DNA of 64,000 bases from Chinchilla lanigera (taxonomy: Eukaryota; Chordata; Mammalia; Rodentia; Chinchillidae): assembly GCF_000276665.1 (NCBI RefSeq), contig NW_004955438.1:11053177-11117176 (forward strand), in the 5' to 3' direction. Below are positions 13,701-23,068 of this stretch, in pieces (positions within the stretch are counted from its first letter, which is position 1; each line of letters starts with the position of its first letter). Position numbers and translations under genes: made by a program. A model generated the notes under the pieces. It saw nothing but the letters and a program-made list of their open reading frames with translations. It did no database searches and had not been told where the DNA came from.

Positions 13701-15952
13701 GAGTCAAAAAATAGATTCCCAGGCAATATGTGTTAACTTTAGTTTTGGGAAAGAAATACATAACCATAGAAACATGTCTAAAAATGTTAGCCATATGTAC
13801 AGGTTTTGGAGCTTTTAAATTTTGTTAAATAATTTAAAACCACTATAAGTTCGGCTCATCACTTAATGGATGTTAACAAGGGAAATAAGATGTCTTCCAA
13901 GAAACCTACTGATATATTAATGTGATAGACCAGCATGGTAAAGTAGAAAGGATAAATTCTCTGGAACCAGGCACCTCTAGGTTAATGGCTTATGACGTTA
14001 CAGGAGATGAAATTATTAGAGGTGTGGTATTCTCATCTTTAAAGTGTTTTTATAACTCCTTTCTGTCCTAACATTGGTCAGGAATAGAGATAAATTATTA
14101 TTATATGTCTAGTGCTTAGCAGTGCCTAGTAAGTACTAACTGTTAGGTTATTATGTAGACTTACCATCAGTGGTATTTTTTCCAAGCACAATTTAGGAAG
14201 CATTGTAAAATATCTCCACAAGAGGATTTTCTTTTGAGTTTGTTTTTAAGTGTGTGTGCATGTGAAAGAGTGAAACAGGAAGACGGGGAGGGGTTGTTGG
14301 TGTTTGCCTGTGTGTATGCGTGAGCATGAGGTAGGGGCAAGCACTGGGGGTATGAGAGAATTTTTATACCTCATTAAGACATCATATTACAGTGACACAT
14401 GCATATCCATGTTTATACAGCACAGTGCATAGAAGCCTATATGTCCATCAACAGGCGAATGGACAAAAGAAATTTACACAGTGGAGTGTTGCTCTGCCAT
14501 AAAGCAAGATAAACTTGAGTCATTGATAGGAAAGCAGATACAGCTTGAAACCATAAGTTAAGTGAAATAAATCAAACACATAAGCTCAAATATTGCATTT
14601 TTTTCTCATATATGAGAAACCCAAGTTATAAATAAAGAGCAAAAGCAGAGATAGATAATAGGAAATAGGGAGGTAGATCTTTCTCCAATGGGAAGAGAAT
14701 CAAGAGATGGAGGAAGGGAAGAGAGGGAAGGGAAAGGAAAGGAAAAAGGGAATTAAGACATGGGAGTAGCGTATACTCTGTGAGAAACATCAGCCTCCTA
14801 CTGTAAATGAATGCAAACTCCTAGTGGAAGCCAAACCATATGTGTTCATACTTAAAATTTTACCTATTTCACTAAAGAGTATAAGACTGCTTATTGTGGC
14901 ATTTTTTAGAGTAACACCAAACATGAAGAGCTTAAAAGAACAGAGCAGGATTAGTCTTCAGCTTTAGAAAGAAAAAGACTAAAAAATATTTCCCAGCCTT
15001 TAGTAGTTTGAGCACTACATAACAATTTAATATCGAGTTCACTTTCTGGCTTTGAGACATTAACCATTTTATTTATCATTTGTAGGTTTTTAGAACGACT
15101 GTTCGAGCGACATATAAAACAAAACAAACATCGTTTAAAAGAGGTTTGTCTTTTCTTAGAACTTCATTTGAAAAATTCTAATGCAAACATTTTAAAACTT
15201 TTCCATGACCTCAAAAAATGGATTAAAAGCAAGCTGTTTTTTCCCCTTGAACTTTTAGGGGCTTGGGGAGCAGGGGGATGGAAGGAAAGGATTCTCCTGC
15301 TGAGATCAGTAGCACTGCAAACCACATTGACTCCGTTTGATTAGCTTGACTGTCATTATTCTCATAATTTACATAATTATTCGCTTAATCCTAGGAAAAA
15401 ATGCGCCACCTGCTGCATGGCCTGAAAATAGACTTAGGCTGCATATCAGAGGAAAACTCGGTAAAGCCAACCGATCTCAAGACGTTGAACTCATTTGAGT
15501 TTGAAAAGGCCATGAATTCAGGACGTAATGGACTTAGAAATGCACAGGACATAGCAATTCAGCAGGAACGACAGCAGTACCAGAATGCTTTGGACATGTT
15601 GTCTGTGCCAAAGGATGAAAACGAGATGTCTTCACAAGGCGAATTTTTCATGCCTGCCTACGAAGCAAAGAATTCAGCAGAGGTTATAGTTCAACAGGTA
15701 AATGATGAAGCAAACCTCGAACCTTCAGTTTGGGATGAAAATAATCCAGGGATTTCAGACAGCCTGAGAGACCGTGAAACTTCTGTGAACATCATCGACA
15801 GTGATAGCGACACTGAAAAGGCTGAGATGTCCAGCGCGCTGAGTCGTGTGAGCGCCTGTCTGTCCCACTCTCTTGAGTTGTATGGCGACAGTAATCATGG
15901 CAAGGAGTTACCGAGTCTTAAAATCACGGAGATGAGCATTGACGATGACTGA
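4276..15952 (+). CDS. SPATA7: SPATA7, C-terminal seven coding exons (gene-level entry)
   Basis: Spliced CDS join(4276..4735, 5829..5895, 8604..8719, 10273..10326, 11847..11924, 15086..15143, 15395..15952). It encodes about 462 residues plus a split Gly codon; the human protein is about 600 residues, so the first quarter lies upstream of the window. SPATA7 is a ciliary protein of the photoreceptor connecting cilium; loss in people causes Leber congenital amaurosis/retinitis pigmentosa, and it acts with RPGRIP1 (established knowledge). The sequence shows the conserved blocks SNKQLPFTPRTLKTEAKSFL, SQYRYYTP, HDLTWDEI, ILKLGLFSSRFLERLFERHI and KMRHLLHGLK in the expected order. All introns are GT-AG, phases match, and no in-frame stop occurs. 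PTPN21 lies convergent downstream. Identification is very secure; exon numbers follow my recollection of the 12-exon human gene. Confidence 0.96.
5829..5895 (+). CDS. SPATA7: SPATA7 coding exon 7
   Basis: A 67-nt exon between tattacag and AAGCAG|gtaata. The first base completes the Ser codon left open by the previous exon. The remainder reads FNSNLGTSEIKKLTDSEVNT KQ in phase 0, matching the acidic linker of SPATA7. It is too short to be found as an ORF; it was located by phase and similarity. A closer AG at 5844 would force a stop codon and is rejected. Confidence 0.9.
6199..6420 (+). repeat. B1 with a duplicated tail and (GACT)n arrays
   Basis: B1 begins at gccgggcatgatggcacaca. Its 3' part (cttgaactacataatgagaca) runs into about 33 bases of (GACT)n. 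Then a second copy of the B1 tail (acttgaactatataacgaga, from 6366) runs into another 33 bases of (GACT)n. The module appears tandemly duplicated with the microsatellite. Confidence 0.8.
6436..6560 (+). repeat. B1-like SINE (diverged)
   Basis: The sequence agctaggcatggtggtgtgt followed by a ggcaacacagtgagacttca-type end. Weak middle. Confidence 0.6.
6690..6905 (-). repeat. B1-ID dimer with 24-base internal tandem repeat
   Basis: Inverted dimer: ID half with cggaacccggggcc first, then an inverted B1 (cttgagacaggg ... gtgctgggattcc). A 24-base unit gggtcttgctaacttgctca+ggct occurs perfectly at 6781-6804 and 6805-6828, with a partial third copy. Confidence 0.75.
7104..7217 (+). repeat. ID element, young, with 12-base TSD
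   Basis: tRNA-derived SINE: ctggggatttagctcagcag (A box) and gagttcggttcccgg (B box), then an AC-rich A-tail. The string atattacgtctt flanks it at 7092-7103 and 7218-7229. Confidence 0.9.
7375..7469 (+). repeat. ID element with 14-base TSD
   Basis: Diverged ID body (gatagctcagtgccatagtg ... gagttcaattcccggtacc) plus a poly-A tail. The string aataaaatagaatc lies at 7361-7374 and 7470-7483. Confidence 0.85.
8159..8327 (+). repeat. B1 SINE with TSD
   Basis: Full B1 (cgggcacggtggcgcatgcc ... gcgagaccctgtctcc) with the family-typical doubled middle: gggctacaaagtgagctcaa and then ggccagcctgaactacatag. The string aaattttca flanks it at 8150-8158 and 8328-8336. Confidence 0.88.
8604..8719 (+). CDS. 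SPATA7: SPATA7 coding exon 8
   Basis: A 116-nt exon flanked by catccccag and CAAAG|gtaagc. It reads ASNCVTYGTKDKITPLSLQ and then GHDLTWDEIKDRTPQHSSQ, and ends after two bases of an Arg codon. The HDxTWDEIKD motif is a clear SPATA7 landmark. Phase is consistent with the flanking exons. Confidence 0.94.
9145..9378 (+). repeat. B1-ID dimeric SINE
   Basis: B1 half (ctggtgtcacacacctgtca ... aaaaccctgtctc), A-rich linker, then ID half (ggctgggtttgtagctcagc ... ggcccagtccacagtacc) and a CAA-rich tail. Confidence 0.75.
10050..10205 (+). repeat. MIR fragment
   Basis: The order ggcaagtttcttggcctctc, gagaaaaataatacctaacc, gaagattaaattagatta, then tattattatta is that of a MIR core and 3' end. Confidence 0.6.
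10273..10326 (+). CDS. SPATA7: SPATA7 coding exon 9
   Basis: A 54-nt exon flanked by ttctcatag and TCCAA|gtaaga. The first base completes the Arg codon. It reads MIYQYSAQLPSENKIYS and leaves two bases of an Asn codon. Small, but phase, splice sites and the KIYS motif before the acidic EEELLYL block agree. Confidence 0.9.
11228..11367 (-). repeat. B1 SINE
   Basis: Inverted B1: gagacagggtctcactttgt ... cctcctgccccagcctcctg ... caccactgtgcccagc. Near-duplicate flanks (actacacagtt and actgcacagtt) suggest a target duplication. Confidence 0.8.
11847..11924 (+). CDS. SPATA7: SPATA7 coding exon 10
   Basis: A 78-nt exon flanked by ctttgcag and TCCAGCAG|gtcagt. It reads EEELLYLSFMEDITSEILK followed by LGLFSS and two bases of an Arg codon. 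This is the most conserved helical part of the C-terminal half of SPATA7. Confidence 0.94.
12224..12352 (-). repeat. ID element inside a 30-base direct repeat
   Basis: Inverted ID: a TG-rich poly-T (tail), ggtaccgggaatcgaactca (B box), tgccgctgagctaaatcccc (A box). Identical 30-base flanks lie at 12194-12223 and 12353-12382, longer than a usual retroposon TSD. Confidence 0.85.
12443..12583 (+). repeat. B1 SINE
   Basis: gctgggtgtggtggctcaca ... gctacatagtgagatcctgt, with an A-rich tail. Confidence 0.82.
13192..13255 (+). repeat. B1 3' fragment
   Basis: Only the end of a B1 is present (gccaacctgaactgcgaaac and gaccctgtctcaaaaaag). Confidence 0.5.
13333..13384 (+). repeat. 52-base direct repeat, copy 1
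   Basis: 51 of 52 bases are identical to 14852-14903 (single A/G difference at 13379/14898). The sequences diverge on both sides. It contains ttacctatttcactaaagag and looks L1-derived. Confidence 0.85.
13413..13572 (+). repeat. B1 SINE
   Basis: Full B1 (ggctgggcatggtggtgtac ... gcatagtgaaaccctatctc) with the duplicated middle motif and poly-A tail. It sits inside L1-derived sequence. Confidence 0.85.
13930..14155 (+). repeat. MIR fragment
   Basis: The order tctggaaccaggcacctcta, ggtattctcatctttaaagt, and gtgcttagcagtgcctagta resembles a near complete MIR. Confidence 0.6.
14385..14790 (+). mobile_element. L1 3'-end fragment
   Basis: Sequence tatgtccatcaacaggcgaa ... gaaataaatcaaacacataa ... 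ctcatatatgagaaacc and a purine-rich stretch are typical of the end of L1 ORF2 and its 3' UTR, in + orientation. A related piece lies at 46045-46260. Confidence 0.6.
14852..14903 (+). repeat. 52-base direct repeat, copy 2
   Basis: Partner of 13333-13384, spaced 1519 bases. Flanks differ apart from the copy itself. Confidence 0.85.
15086..15143 (+). CDS. SPATA7: SPATA7 coding exon 11
   Basis: A 58-nt exon flanked by catttgtag and AAAGAG|gtttgt. It completes the Arg codon and reads FLERLFERHIKQNKHRLKE in phase 0. It continues the FLERLFERHI helix into a basic stretch. Confidence 0.94.
15395..15952 (+). CDS. SPATA7: SPATA7 last coding exon and stop
   Basis: The acceptor is taatcctag at 15394. 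The exon opens with GAA AAA ATG (EKMRHLLHGLKIDLGC) and runs 185 codons to TGA at 15950-15952. The tail is acidic and Ser-rich, with the conserved pieces IQQERQQYQ, ALDMLS, VPKDENE and DSLRDRETSVN, and finishes EMSIDDD. As I recall, human SPATA7 continues a few residues beyond EMSI-E-D. The bases after the stop can be aligned to that extension with a small deletion, so the C-terminus here may be shortened by a frameshift. Confidence 0.95.
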   Translation, partial: EKMRHLLHGLKIDLGCISEENSVKPTDLKTLNSFEFEKAMNSGRNGLRNAQDIAIQQERQQYQNALDMLSVPKDENEMSSQGEFFMPAYEAKNSAEVIVQQVNDEANLEPSVWDENNPGISDSLRDRETSVNIIDSDSDTEKAEMSSALSRVSACLSHSLELYGDSNHGKELPSLKITEMSIDDD

Positions 15953-15974
15953 CTCTGGATACTTGATCATCATT

Positions 15975-15980
15975 AATAAA
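15975..15980 (+). promoter_or_regulatory. SPATA7: SPATA7 polyadenylation signal (AATAAA)
   Basis: A canonical AATAAA lies 23 bases after the TGA stop of SPATA7. It implies a very short 3' UTR if it is used. No GU-rich element was verified. Confidence 0.6.
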
Positions 15981-16059
15981 TACCCCACATGGCCACTCAG
16001 TATTACTTTTCTCCACTTCTTAATTTTACACAGTAAGATTTCTATACTGATTTTCTAGG

Positions 16060-16615
16060 CTGCATAATATATTGCCATAAACTTAGCAGGTAAAACGTCA
16101 CACATTTGTTATTTACCCCACTCTCTGAGGGTCAGGAGCCTAATTACCGTAGTTACGTTCTCTGCTCTGGGTCTCAGGAACAGTCAAGGCAGCCTCTGGG
16201 ACTGCAGTCTCAATCTAGAGGCTTCACTCAGGAGAATCCACTTCCAAACTCTGCAGTTGTTGGCAGAATTCTTTTCCTTGCAGCTGTACCTCTCAGGGCT
16301 TCGTTCCCTTGCTGGCCAACAGCCGAAGGCTATGAGAGCCTGCCCCTGGGCTGTCTTCCTTAGGCAGGTTACATGCCTTCGTGCTTGTTCAAGATGAACA
16401 GGAGCACTGGGACTCTGCTAATGAGATGGAGCCTGAGGCAACTTAATGTAAAGATTGGCTCTCCACCATCTTTGCCATGTCCTTCTGGTTAGAAGCCAGT
16501 GCCAGGTCTCTCCCAGGTAGGAGTGGGGGATATTATACAAGCCTGTGAATGCCAGAAGGTAGGGATCACTGGAGTCACCTAAGGATCTGATGGCCACAAT
16601 TTCTAAAATTGCTCC
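16060..16615 (+). repeat. Ancient LTR/transposon-like remnant
   Basis: The pattern cactctctgagggtcaggag ... ggctgcagtctc-like ... ggagtgggggatattataca ... gtgaatgccagaaggtaggg resembles a widely shared, old mammalian repeat (MaLR/MLT type from memory). I cannot name the subfamily. An ORF at 16106-16363 in it is not a gene. Confidence 0.45.
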
Positions 16616-16667
16616 TCAAAATAGCATATTTTATGCAGTCATAAGTGGTTTTGTAGGCAATGAGAAA

Positions 16668-16806
16668 TGGTGGCTGGCACACTCATGAAATCCCTGCACC
16701 TGGGGAGGCTGAAGCAGGAGGATCACCATGAGTTCAAGACCACTCTGGGCCACATAGTGTGCTCAAGGCCAACCTGGAGTACATAGAGAGACCCTATCAC
16801 GAAAAG
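16668..16806 (+). repeat. B1 SINE
   Basis: Diverged B1: tggtggctggcacactcatg ... gtacatagagagaccctatc. Confidence 0.75.
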
Positions 16807-17104
16807 AAGTGTATGATGTGGTGTGGGTATTGAAACGTTACACCTTATCTTGTGGTATCTCTAATTTATTTTTCCTTACTTTCCTATAGCATCATAAGCC
16901 TCAAAAATCTTTGTAATGATCAGTGAGTGAGGGTAGCCTGTCACCTCCAGAAATGTCCTCTCCTTGTCAGCACAAACATGCCTTTTTTTGTACATTTTAG
17001 ATACACAGTATGATAACATCCATCATAGGGAATTTGTACATGGTGTATCTTGTGTCTTCTTTATATCCCACGCCATTCCCTTCCTTATTTACAAAAGCTT
17101 TGTT

Positions 17105-17765
17105 TCCACTTTTTTTTATTTTAAAAATTTAAAAAACTAACAAAACAACAATGAAGACAAAATCAAAACAATACAAAAATGATACATGACCTCAAAACAA
17201 AATGACAGGTACTAACAGTGGTAGCTACATTACATACTGTTATCGTCAACAAAGTTGCTCAGTCCACCAGACATGAGTGTAATTTTGATCAAACAATCAA
17301 AGACAGTAACAAGTAATAAAAAACAAAGCATTGGAAATGATGCAGAGCTTCACCATACGAGATGGTAGAAGTTCAACAATGGTTCTTATACTGCATATTG
17401 TTGTTTTCAGATCAGTCATTCTGATTCCCACATTCAAGCATGCAAAATTGGTCAAGAAAAAAGAAAACTTTAAGCATTAACTGATCCTTTCTGCATTTTC
17501 TATTCTTTTTGTGTGTTTGTGGCTTCTTTCCTTTCCCTGTCCACCTTCCCTTGTTTTCCTTTTCTTCTGAAAATTATCTTCCAATTTCCCAAAACCTATT
17601 ATACATTTTGCTCCTTATTTACACTTTGTTTCTCACCCAGAGAAACAATGTGGTATTTAAGTGTGTGTCTGATTTATTTCAGTAAAAGTAGTCTCCAGAT
17701 ACATCCATTTAGTTAGAAATGTCTCAAGTTTATCCTTCTTTATGGCAGAGTAGGAGGCCAGTACA

Positions 17766-17814
<49 letters not shown>

Positions 17815-20060
17815 TCTTTATCTATTCATCATTTCATGGGCATTTGGGCTGTTTCCAAGATTTAGATATTTCAAACTGCCACTATAAACATAGGTGTGCA
17901 TATATTGCTCTGGTATGATGCTTTTAATTCTCTTGAGAAGACGCCAAGAAGAGAAACAGCTGGATCAAATGGAACCTCTAGTTTTAGCTTTTTGAGGAAT
18001 CTCCATACTGGTTTCCATATGTGTTGCACCAGTCTTAACTCCCACCAACAGTGAAGAATGGTTCTTTTTCCCCACACCCCACCAGCATTTGTTATTTGTC
18101 GATTTCTTTCAGACAGAATCTCAGCATTGTTTTAATTTGCATTTCTCAAATGATTGGTGATGTTGAACAATTTTCATATATTTATTTGCCATTTCTACTT
18201 CTTCATCTGAGAAGTGCCTATTTATTTCAAATGCCCATTTTTGGATTGGGTCTTTAAATTTGGGGATTTTTTTTTTTAATTTCTTGGGATTGGAAAGCTT
18301 TTTTTAGTTCTTTATATATTCCTTTGTCTGAGGAACAGCTGGCTAAAATTTTTTCCCACTCTCTGGGTTGTCTCTTCATTCTGTTGGTGCAAAAGCTTTT
18401 AAATAAAATGAGGTCTCAGATGTTGATTCTTTGTGATAGTTCCTGTGTGATTGGGGTGTTGTTCATAAAGTCTTTGCCAGCACCTATGTCTTCAAGAGTT
18501 CTACCTATTCTATCTTCCAGAAGATTTAGTGTTTCTGTTTTAATATTTTATATCTTTGATCCATTCTGATTTTAGTTTAGTGCATGGTAAAAGATAGGGG
18601 TCTAGTTTTTAATCTGCAGCATGTGGAAGGCTAGTTTTTCCAGCACTACTTATTAAAAGAGGCTCTCTTTCTTCCAGTGAATATGTTTGTCTCCTTTGTC
18701 AAAGACAAGATGGCTGAATGTATTTGGAGTCATTTCTGCATCTTCTAATCTGTTCCACTGTTCCATGAGTCTGTTTTTTGCCATACCTTGCTGATTTTAT
18801 CACAGTAGCTTCATAGTATAATTTAAAGTCACAGATTTTGATGCCCCCTGCCTTGCTTTTGTTGCCCAAATTTGCTTTTGCTATTCTAGGTCTGTTCTGG
18901 TTCCAAATGAATTTTAGGATTGTCTTCTCCAATTCTGTAAGATATGCTATTGGTATTTTCATCAGGATTTCATTAAATCTGTATAATAATTTTGAAAGTA
19001 TGGCCCTTTTCACTATATTGGTCCTTCCTACCCAGGAACAAGGGATAGCTTTCCATTTTCACATACCCTCTTTGATCTGCTTTTTCAGAGTACTATAGTT
19101 TTCATTGTAAAGCTCTTTTACTTTCTTAGTTAAACTGACTCCTAGACACTTCATTTTTTTGGATGCTATTGTGAAAGGTGTAGTTTGCCTAATTTCTCTC
19201 TCAGTGAGTTTGTTGTTTGTGTACAGCAATGAGACTAATTTTGAGTGTTGACTTTGTATCTAGCTGCACTACTGAATTTGTTTATTAAATCTAAGAATCT
19301 TTTGCTGGAGGTTTTGGAGTCTTCTGTGTAGCATATCATGTCATCTGTAATTTAACTTCTTCCTTTCCTATTGTTATTTTATTTTTTTTCTCTAATTGCT
19401 CTGGCTAATGTTTCCAGAACTATATTGAATAAGAATGGTGACAGTGGACATCCTTGTCTTGTTCCTGATTTTAGAATGAAAGCTTTCAGTTTTTGTCCAT
19501 TTAGTGTGTTGGCTATTGGTTTGTCATAAATAGCTTTTATCAGATTGAGATAAACCATCTGTTCCAACTTTCTGTAGGGTTTCTATCATGAATAGGTGTT
19601 GGACTTTGTCAAATTCTTTTTCTGCACTTACTGAGATGATCGTATGATTTTTGTCCTTGACTCTGTTAAATATGGTATTATTACATTTATTGATTACACT
19701 TTTAAATAGAATTTTTAATTTCCTGGATATCTATTTGAATCTGTTTCATGGATTTAATTTCTGTGTTGGGCATTCATAATTTCCATCATTTTCTTAAGCA
19801 CCTCTATTTTTTTATCTGTATCTGCTCTATAGTCACTAACCCTGTCTTTAATTATGGTTACCATTTCTGTAGTTACCTGAGAAATTATTATTTCTGTTGT
19901 GATTTTTTTCTAGAGCTTCATTCATCTGCTTTGTTATTTCTGCTATTATCACTTCAGAGACTCTAGGTGGTTGGCTTCAAATTGTTCACCACATTGCCCC
20001 CTGGGTTTGCCTATAATAAGCTGGAAGCCTAGGGTTGCATCTTGCTTGTCTTCTTATTTT
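17105..20060 (-). mobile_element. L1 retrotransposon, 3' complete, internally deleted
   Basis: Read on the - strand, the order is ORF1 coiled-coil-like remains (about 20.0-19.7 kb), then abruptly ORF2 reverse transcriptase (about 19.68 kb leftward), the ORF2 C-terminus ending near 17.87 kb, the 3' UTR and an A-rich tail at 17105. The 19379-19567 frame holds the RT motif [15 protein letters not shown]; 18699-19013 and 17871-18077 hold the WNQ and CTPMF end blocks. The ORF1 3' end and ORF2 endonuclease appear missing. Stops and frameshifts break ORF2, so it is inactive. Confidence 0.85.
17769..17812. repeat. (CA)n microsatellite
   Basis: About 22 uninterrupted CA units inside L1 3' UTR sequence. 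Confidence 0.95.
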
Positions 20061-22284
20061 CTATTTTTCTTTAATTCCTGGGTTGATACTTATAAATTAC
20101 TTATGCCAAGTCACTTCATTGCTAGTATTTAAAACCCTTAGGATATAACTACTTCTCAGAGATGCCTTCCAGGTGTGGCTGGCTTTTGGGTTTTGAATCT
20201 GTTGCAAAACCCTAACTTTACAATTTATTGGGGATGAGAGGTTGCTGCATATTTGGCCTAATCCCTGGTTCTTTCACCCTGGCCTATAGTACTTTTTATG
20301 ACCCTTAGGCAATCTCTGTCTTGGCATACCATGAAAAACAACTGATTAGAAAGAACAATTATGTCACCGTGGCTAAAGTAGTACAATCAACAGTAACAGT
20401 AGCATTAAACACAGCCTGCAAATTGACAAACTGTAGTAACTATTAATTTGCCACCTTTAACTGTAGGAACTAGATTTGTGGTTATATAACAAAATCTAAA
20501 ACAAACTAGAAAATTGTATATAGTAATTATTCCCTCAGTATGACCATATTACCCTAAGGGGAGAAAATTTCAAAGGGGTTAGGGGAAAAATTAGAGAAAC
20601 AGAAGAAGAGGAAGTGATTAGAGGCAGTGCTAGGAGGACAAAGGAAGGTTACACAAACTTTGAGAAACTGGCAAAGAAGACAGGAAGGAAGAGAAGGAAG
20701 AAATAAAAACAAAAAAATGTTCACACATAAAAACAAGAACAATGAAAAAATAAAAAATAAGAAAAAATTGCCATCTCTCCACCTCAACATATGTCTGCTA
20801 TCACTGGTAGACAAAGTGAACAGAGTTCAGATCCATGTTAATTTTAGCCAGCTAACCATAGATTTATGATGGGTAGTAGATAATCCCAGCAACTGTACAC
20901 CTTTAGTTTCACTGAAGTTCAGGCTGATTTTGGGCTGAGAGGCTAGAACCTGACTTGTTTAGCCTGCAACACTCCACGTGCCTCCTTGCCAGCTTGAATT
21001 TGGCTCCCTGCGAGCTTGAACTGTGCCCCGTGGCCTCCTTCCAACTTGAACTCAGTTCTACCTCACCCTGACACTGGGAGCCACTATATGGATCCAGCCT
21101 GAAGCTGCTCTGAGTTCCAAGCTCAGTTGGCCCCTCCCTGAGAGGGCATCTGAACCCAAATAACTCACTAGCCCCTGCAGTCTACTGCATCCACTGCTCC
21201 GTTCTACTGGTGCATTTCTCTATAGCAGCCTCTGAGGTTGCCAGTAGTCACTGTGCATCTTCACATTCAAGCTGCCCCTCCCACACAGAGGGAAAAGTAG
21301 AGAGAGAAACTGCCACTTGCCAGCCTCCTTCATTGCCATCTCTCTCCTTGCTTTCCCATGGGCTTCAATTCTCACTTCAGATCCTTGCTGGGTCCCAGGG
21401 ACCCACTTTCCTCCTCCCTCTCTTTTCTTCCTCCTCCTCTATTCCAGTGTCTGGACACCAAATCGCTGAGGGAATGTTTCTCTGCTGTTCACCCCTCCAC
21501 CATCTTCCTCTCCTTCATCATTGCACACATTCTATCAGGCCTGTCCCACACCCCCCCTTACCTTTTAGTACAAGCATGAGATCCTTGCTATTAAGACACG
21601 TTCTAACACATTCACCTCTCCTCCTGTCTTGTCAAATATTTACAATATTGAATACTGAGTGCCTATAATATACAAATCCATAGCTAGGCACTCTAGAGAA
21701 TAAAAAAAAATGAAACAGTTTCAGTAATCTTAAGAATTTTTCTAGAAACTCAGCAATAGCCTCCAACTAACTGGGTCTTCCCCATCCATCAGTCTTCAGT
21801 CCTCTGGTTATTTCTGGAGCTCTATCTGTTCTCAACCTAAGAGTTCATTTCTTCAGTCCCAGCCTCACTTTCTCAAACTTCTCATCCCACTATCCCTGTA
21901 ACCTCAGACCCACTGCCCTGGCTCAGATTTTATCTCTCTGCCTGGAGCTGCTATCTTTCTTAAATCATTCCTAGGAACAGTTTTCTTGCTGCTTTTTTTC
22001 CCCCTTCAGCCCAAGCCCCAGACCAACTTCTCCATGTTCTGCTTTGATGTGTTTGGTCTTCTCTGTGCTCAGATTCAGTGTAGCTTTTTGTCCCTGGGGC
22101 CATGATGCATCCTAACTTTTGTACACCATAGGAATCTTATTCTCTAGGTTACCTTTAAATTTTGTTTTAAATGAATTGATGTAAAGAAATATTAAAAGTG
22201 ATTCTTGGACATTGCAAAAGTTGTGTAAGAACAGAATTTGGGAAACTTTGGATTGAACTCTTGAAGCATCATAGTGGGCGTTAG
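20060..22284. other. Unassigned intergenic DNA, probably L1 5' region in part
   Basis: Contains a purine-rich block (20560-20770), a short-period gcttgaa/ccttgcc-like block near 20960-21060 and a pyrimidine-rich block (21300-21560). ORFs here are low complexity and have no recognisable domain. Position next to the L1 ORF1 remnant suggests L1 5' UTR, but I cannot confirm it. Confidence 0.4.
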
Positions 22285-22420
22285 TGTGGTACTGATGATT
22301 GAATGCAGAGCCTTCACTACATTCTCCAGTAGATGTAGTGAACCACAATTCACTACATCCCCAGTGTGTCTCTCTCTCTTTCTCTCTCTGTCTCTCTCTC
22401 TCTTTCTCTCTCTGTCTCTC

Positions 22421-22451
<31 letters not shown>

Positions 22452-22461
22452 GTCTGTCTTC

Positions 22462-22502
<41 letters not shown>

Positions 22503-22636
22503 GTTTCTCTCTCCCTCTCCCTTTTTCTCTCTCTCATTTTGAGACAGGGACTAAATCACTATTTTGCCCAGGATAAGCTCAAACTTGGGGTTCTTTTCTG
22601 GGGTTACAGTCATGTGCCTCCAACCCTGGCTTGAAA
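22285..22636 (-). repeat. B1-ID dimer split by an expanded (TC)n tract
   Basis: The inverted ID half (tactgatgattgaatgcaga ... ctacatccccag) is followed by a 170-base (TC)n/(TCTG)n tract at 22366-22536 and then the inverted B1 half (tttgagacagggactaaatc ...). The microsatellite stands where the A-rich linker is normally found. Confidence 0.7.
22366..22536. repeat. (TC)n/(TCTG)n microsatellite
   Basis: Near-pure TC with TCTG blocks. It generates low-complexity Ser/Leu and Arg/Glu open frames that are not genes. Confidence 0.95.
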
Positions 22637-22724
22637 CAGCATCTTGATTCATACCTTTCCCCCCACTTTTCTCACTTAGCCCATCCTGAACTCTGAGTCT
22701 TGCAGTTGTGATGACTAAATGTCT

Positions 22725-22850
22725 TACAGCCTTTGAGCCAGATTACCTGGGTTTGATTCCTCATGAGTGGGTTGCTGTGCCTGTTGTCTCCCCTCTTGGA
22801 TGGTGGTAACTACAGCACTTTTATTGTGGGATTGTAAGAAATAAATAAAT
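22725..22850 (+). repeat. MIR fragment
   Basis: The string gagccagattacctgggttt followed by gtgtgcctgt-like and aagaaataaataaatttc fits a MIR. Confidence 0.5.
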
Positions 22851-22854
22851 TTCT

Positions 22855-23068
22855 GGGAGTTAAATACTCACAGGTCCACCCCCAACCTGTGCAGTATACT
22901 TTTCCTACTATTAATTGGCCTGTATTCACTCTGTTCCTCTTCCTACCTTTAATAAACATAAAACCTTGCTTTTTGCACTTGTTTTGTCCAATTCTTTGTT
23001 CAGGACAAAAAGAACCTAGAAAGAATCCCCAGAAAGGATCCCCCAGCACTGCAGAAACTGGTAACATA
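22855..23068 (+). mobile_element. Class I ERV LTR fragment (5' side)
   Basis: A promoter-distal LTR part: tacctttaataaacataaaa (poly(A) signal) followed by a ttgttcaggacaaaaagaac-type U5. A related stretch at 27270-27390 shares the ccttaataaa-taaaacct motif, so the two could be the LTR pair of one provirus. The U3 start is unclear. Confidence 0.55.

Larger units (their letters stand above)
11925..15085 (+). other. SPATA7 intron 10
   Basis: The longest SPATA7 intron in the window (3161 bases). It holds an inverted ID element, B1 copies, a MIR and L1-derived 3' sequence. No further exon was seen; exons 10 and 11 join in phase without one. Confidence 0.8.

Noticed and set aside
16106..16363. 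85-codon open frame downstream of SPATA7
   Set aside because: It lies in an ancient interspersed repeat.
17769..17812. CRISPR-like regular repeats
   Set aside because: Only dinucleotide microsatellites were seen. The genome is mammalian and there are no repeat-spacer units.
22112..22634. Arg/Glu-rich and Ser/Leu-rich open frames
   Set aside because: Translation of the (TC)n microsatellite.
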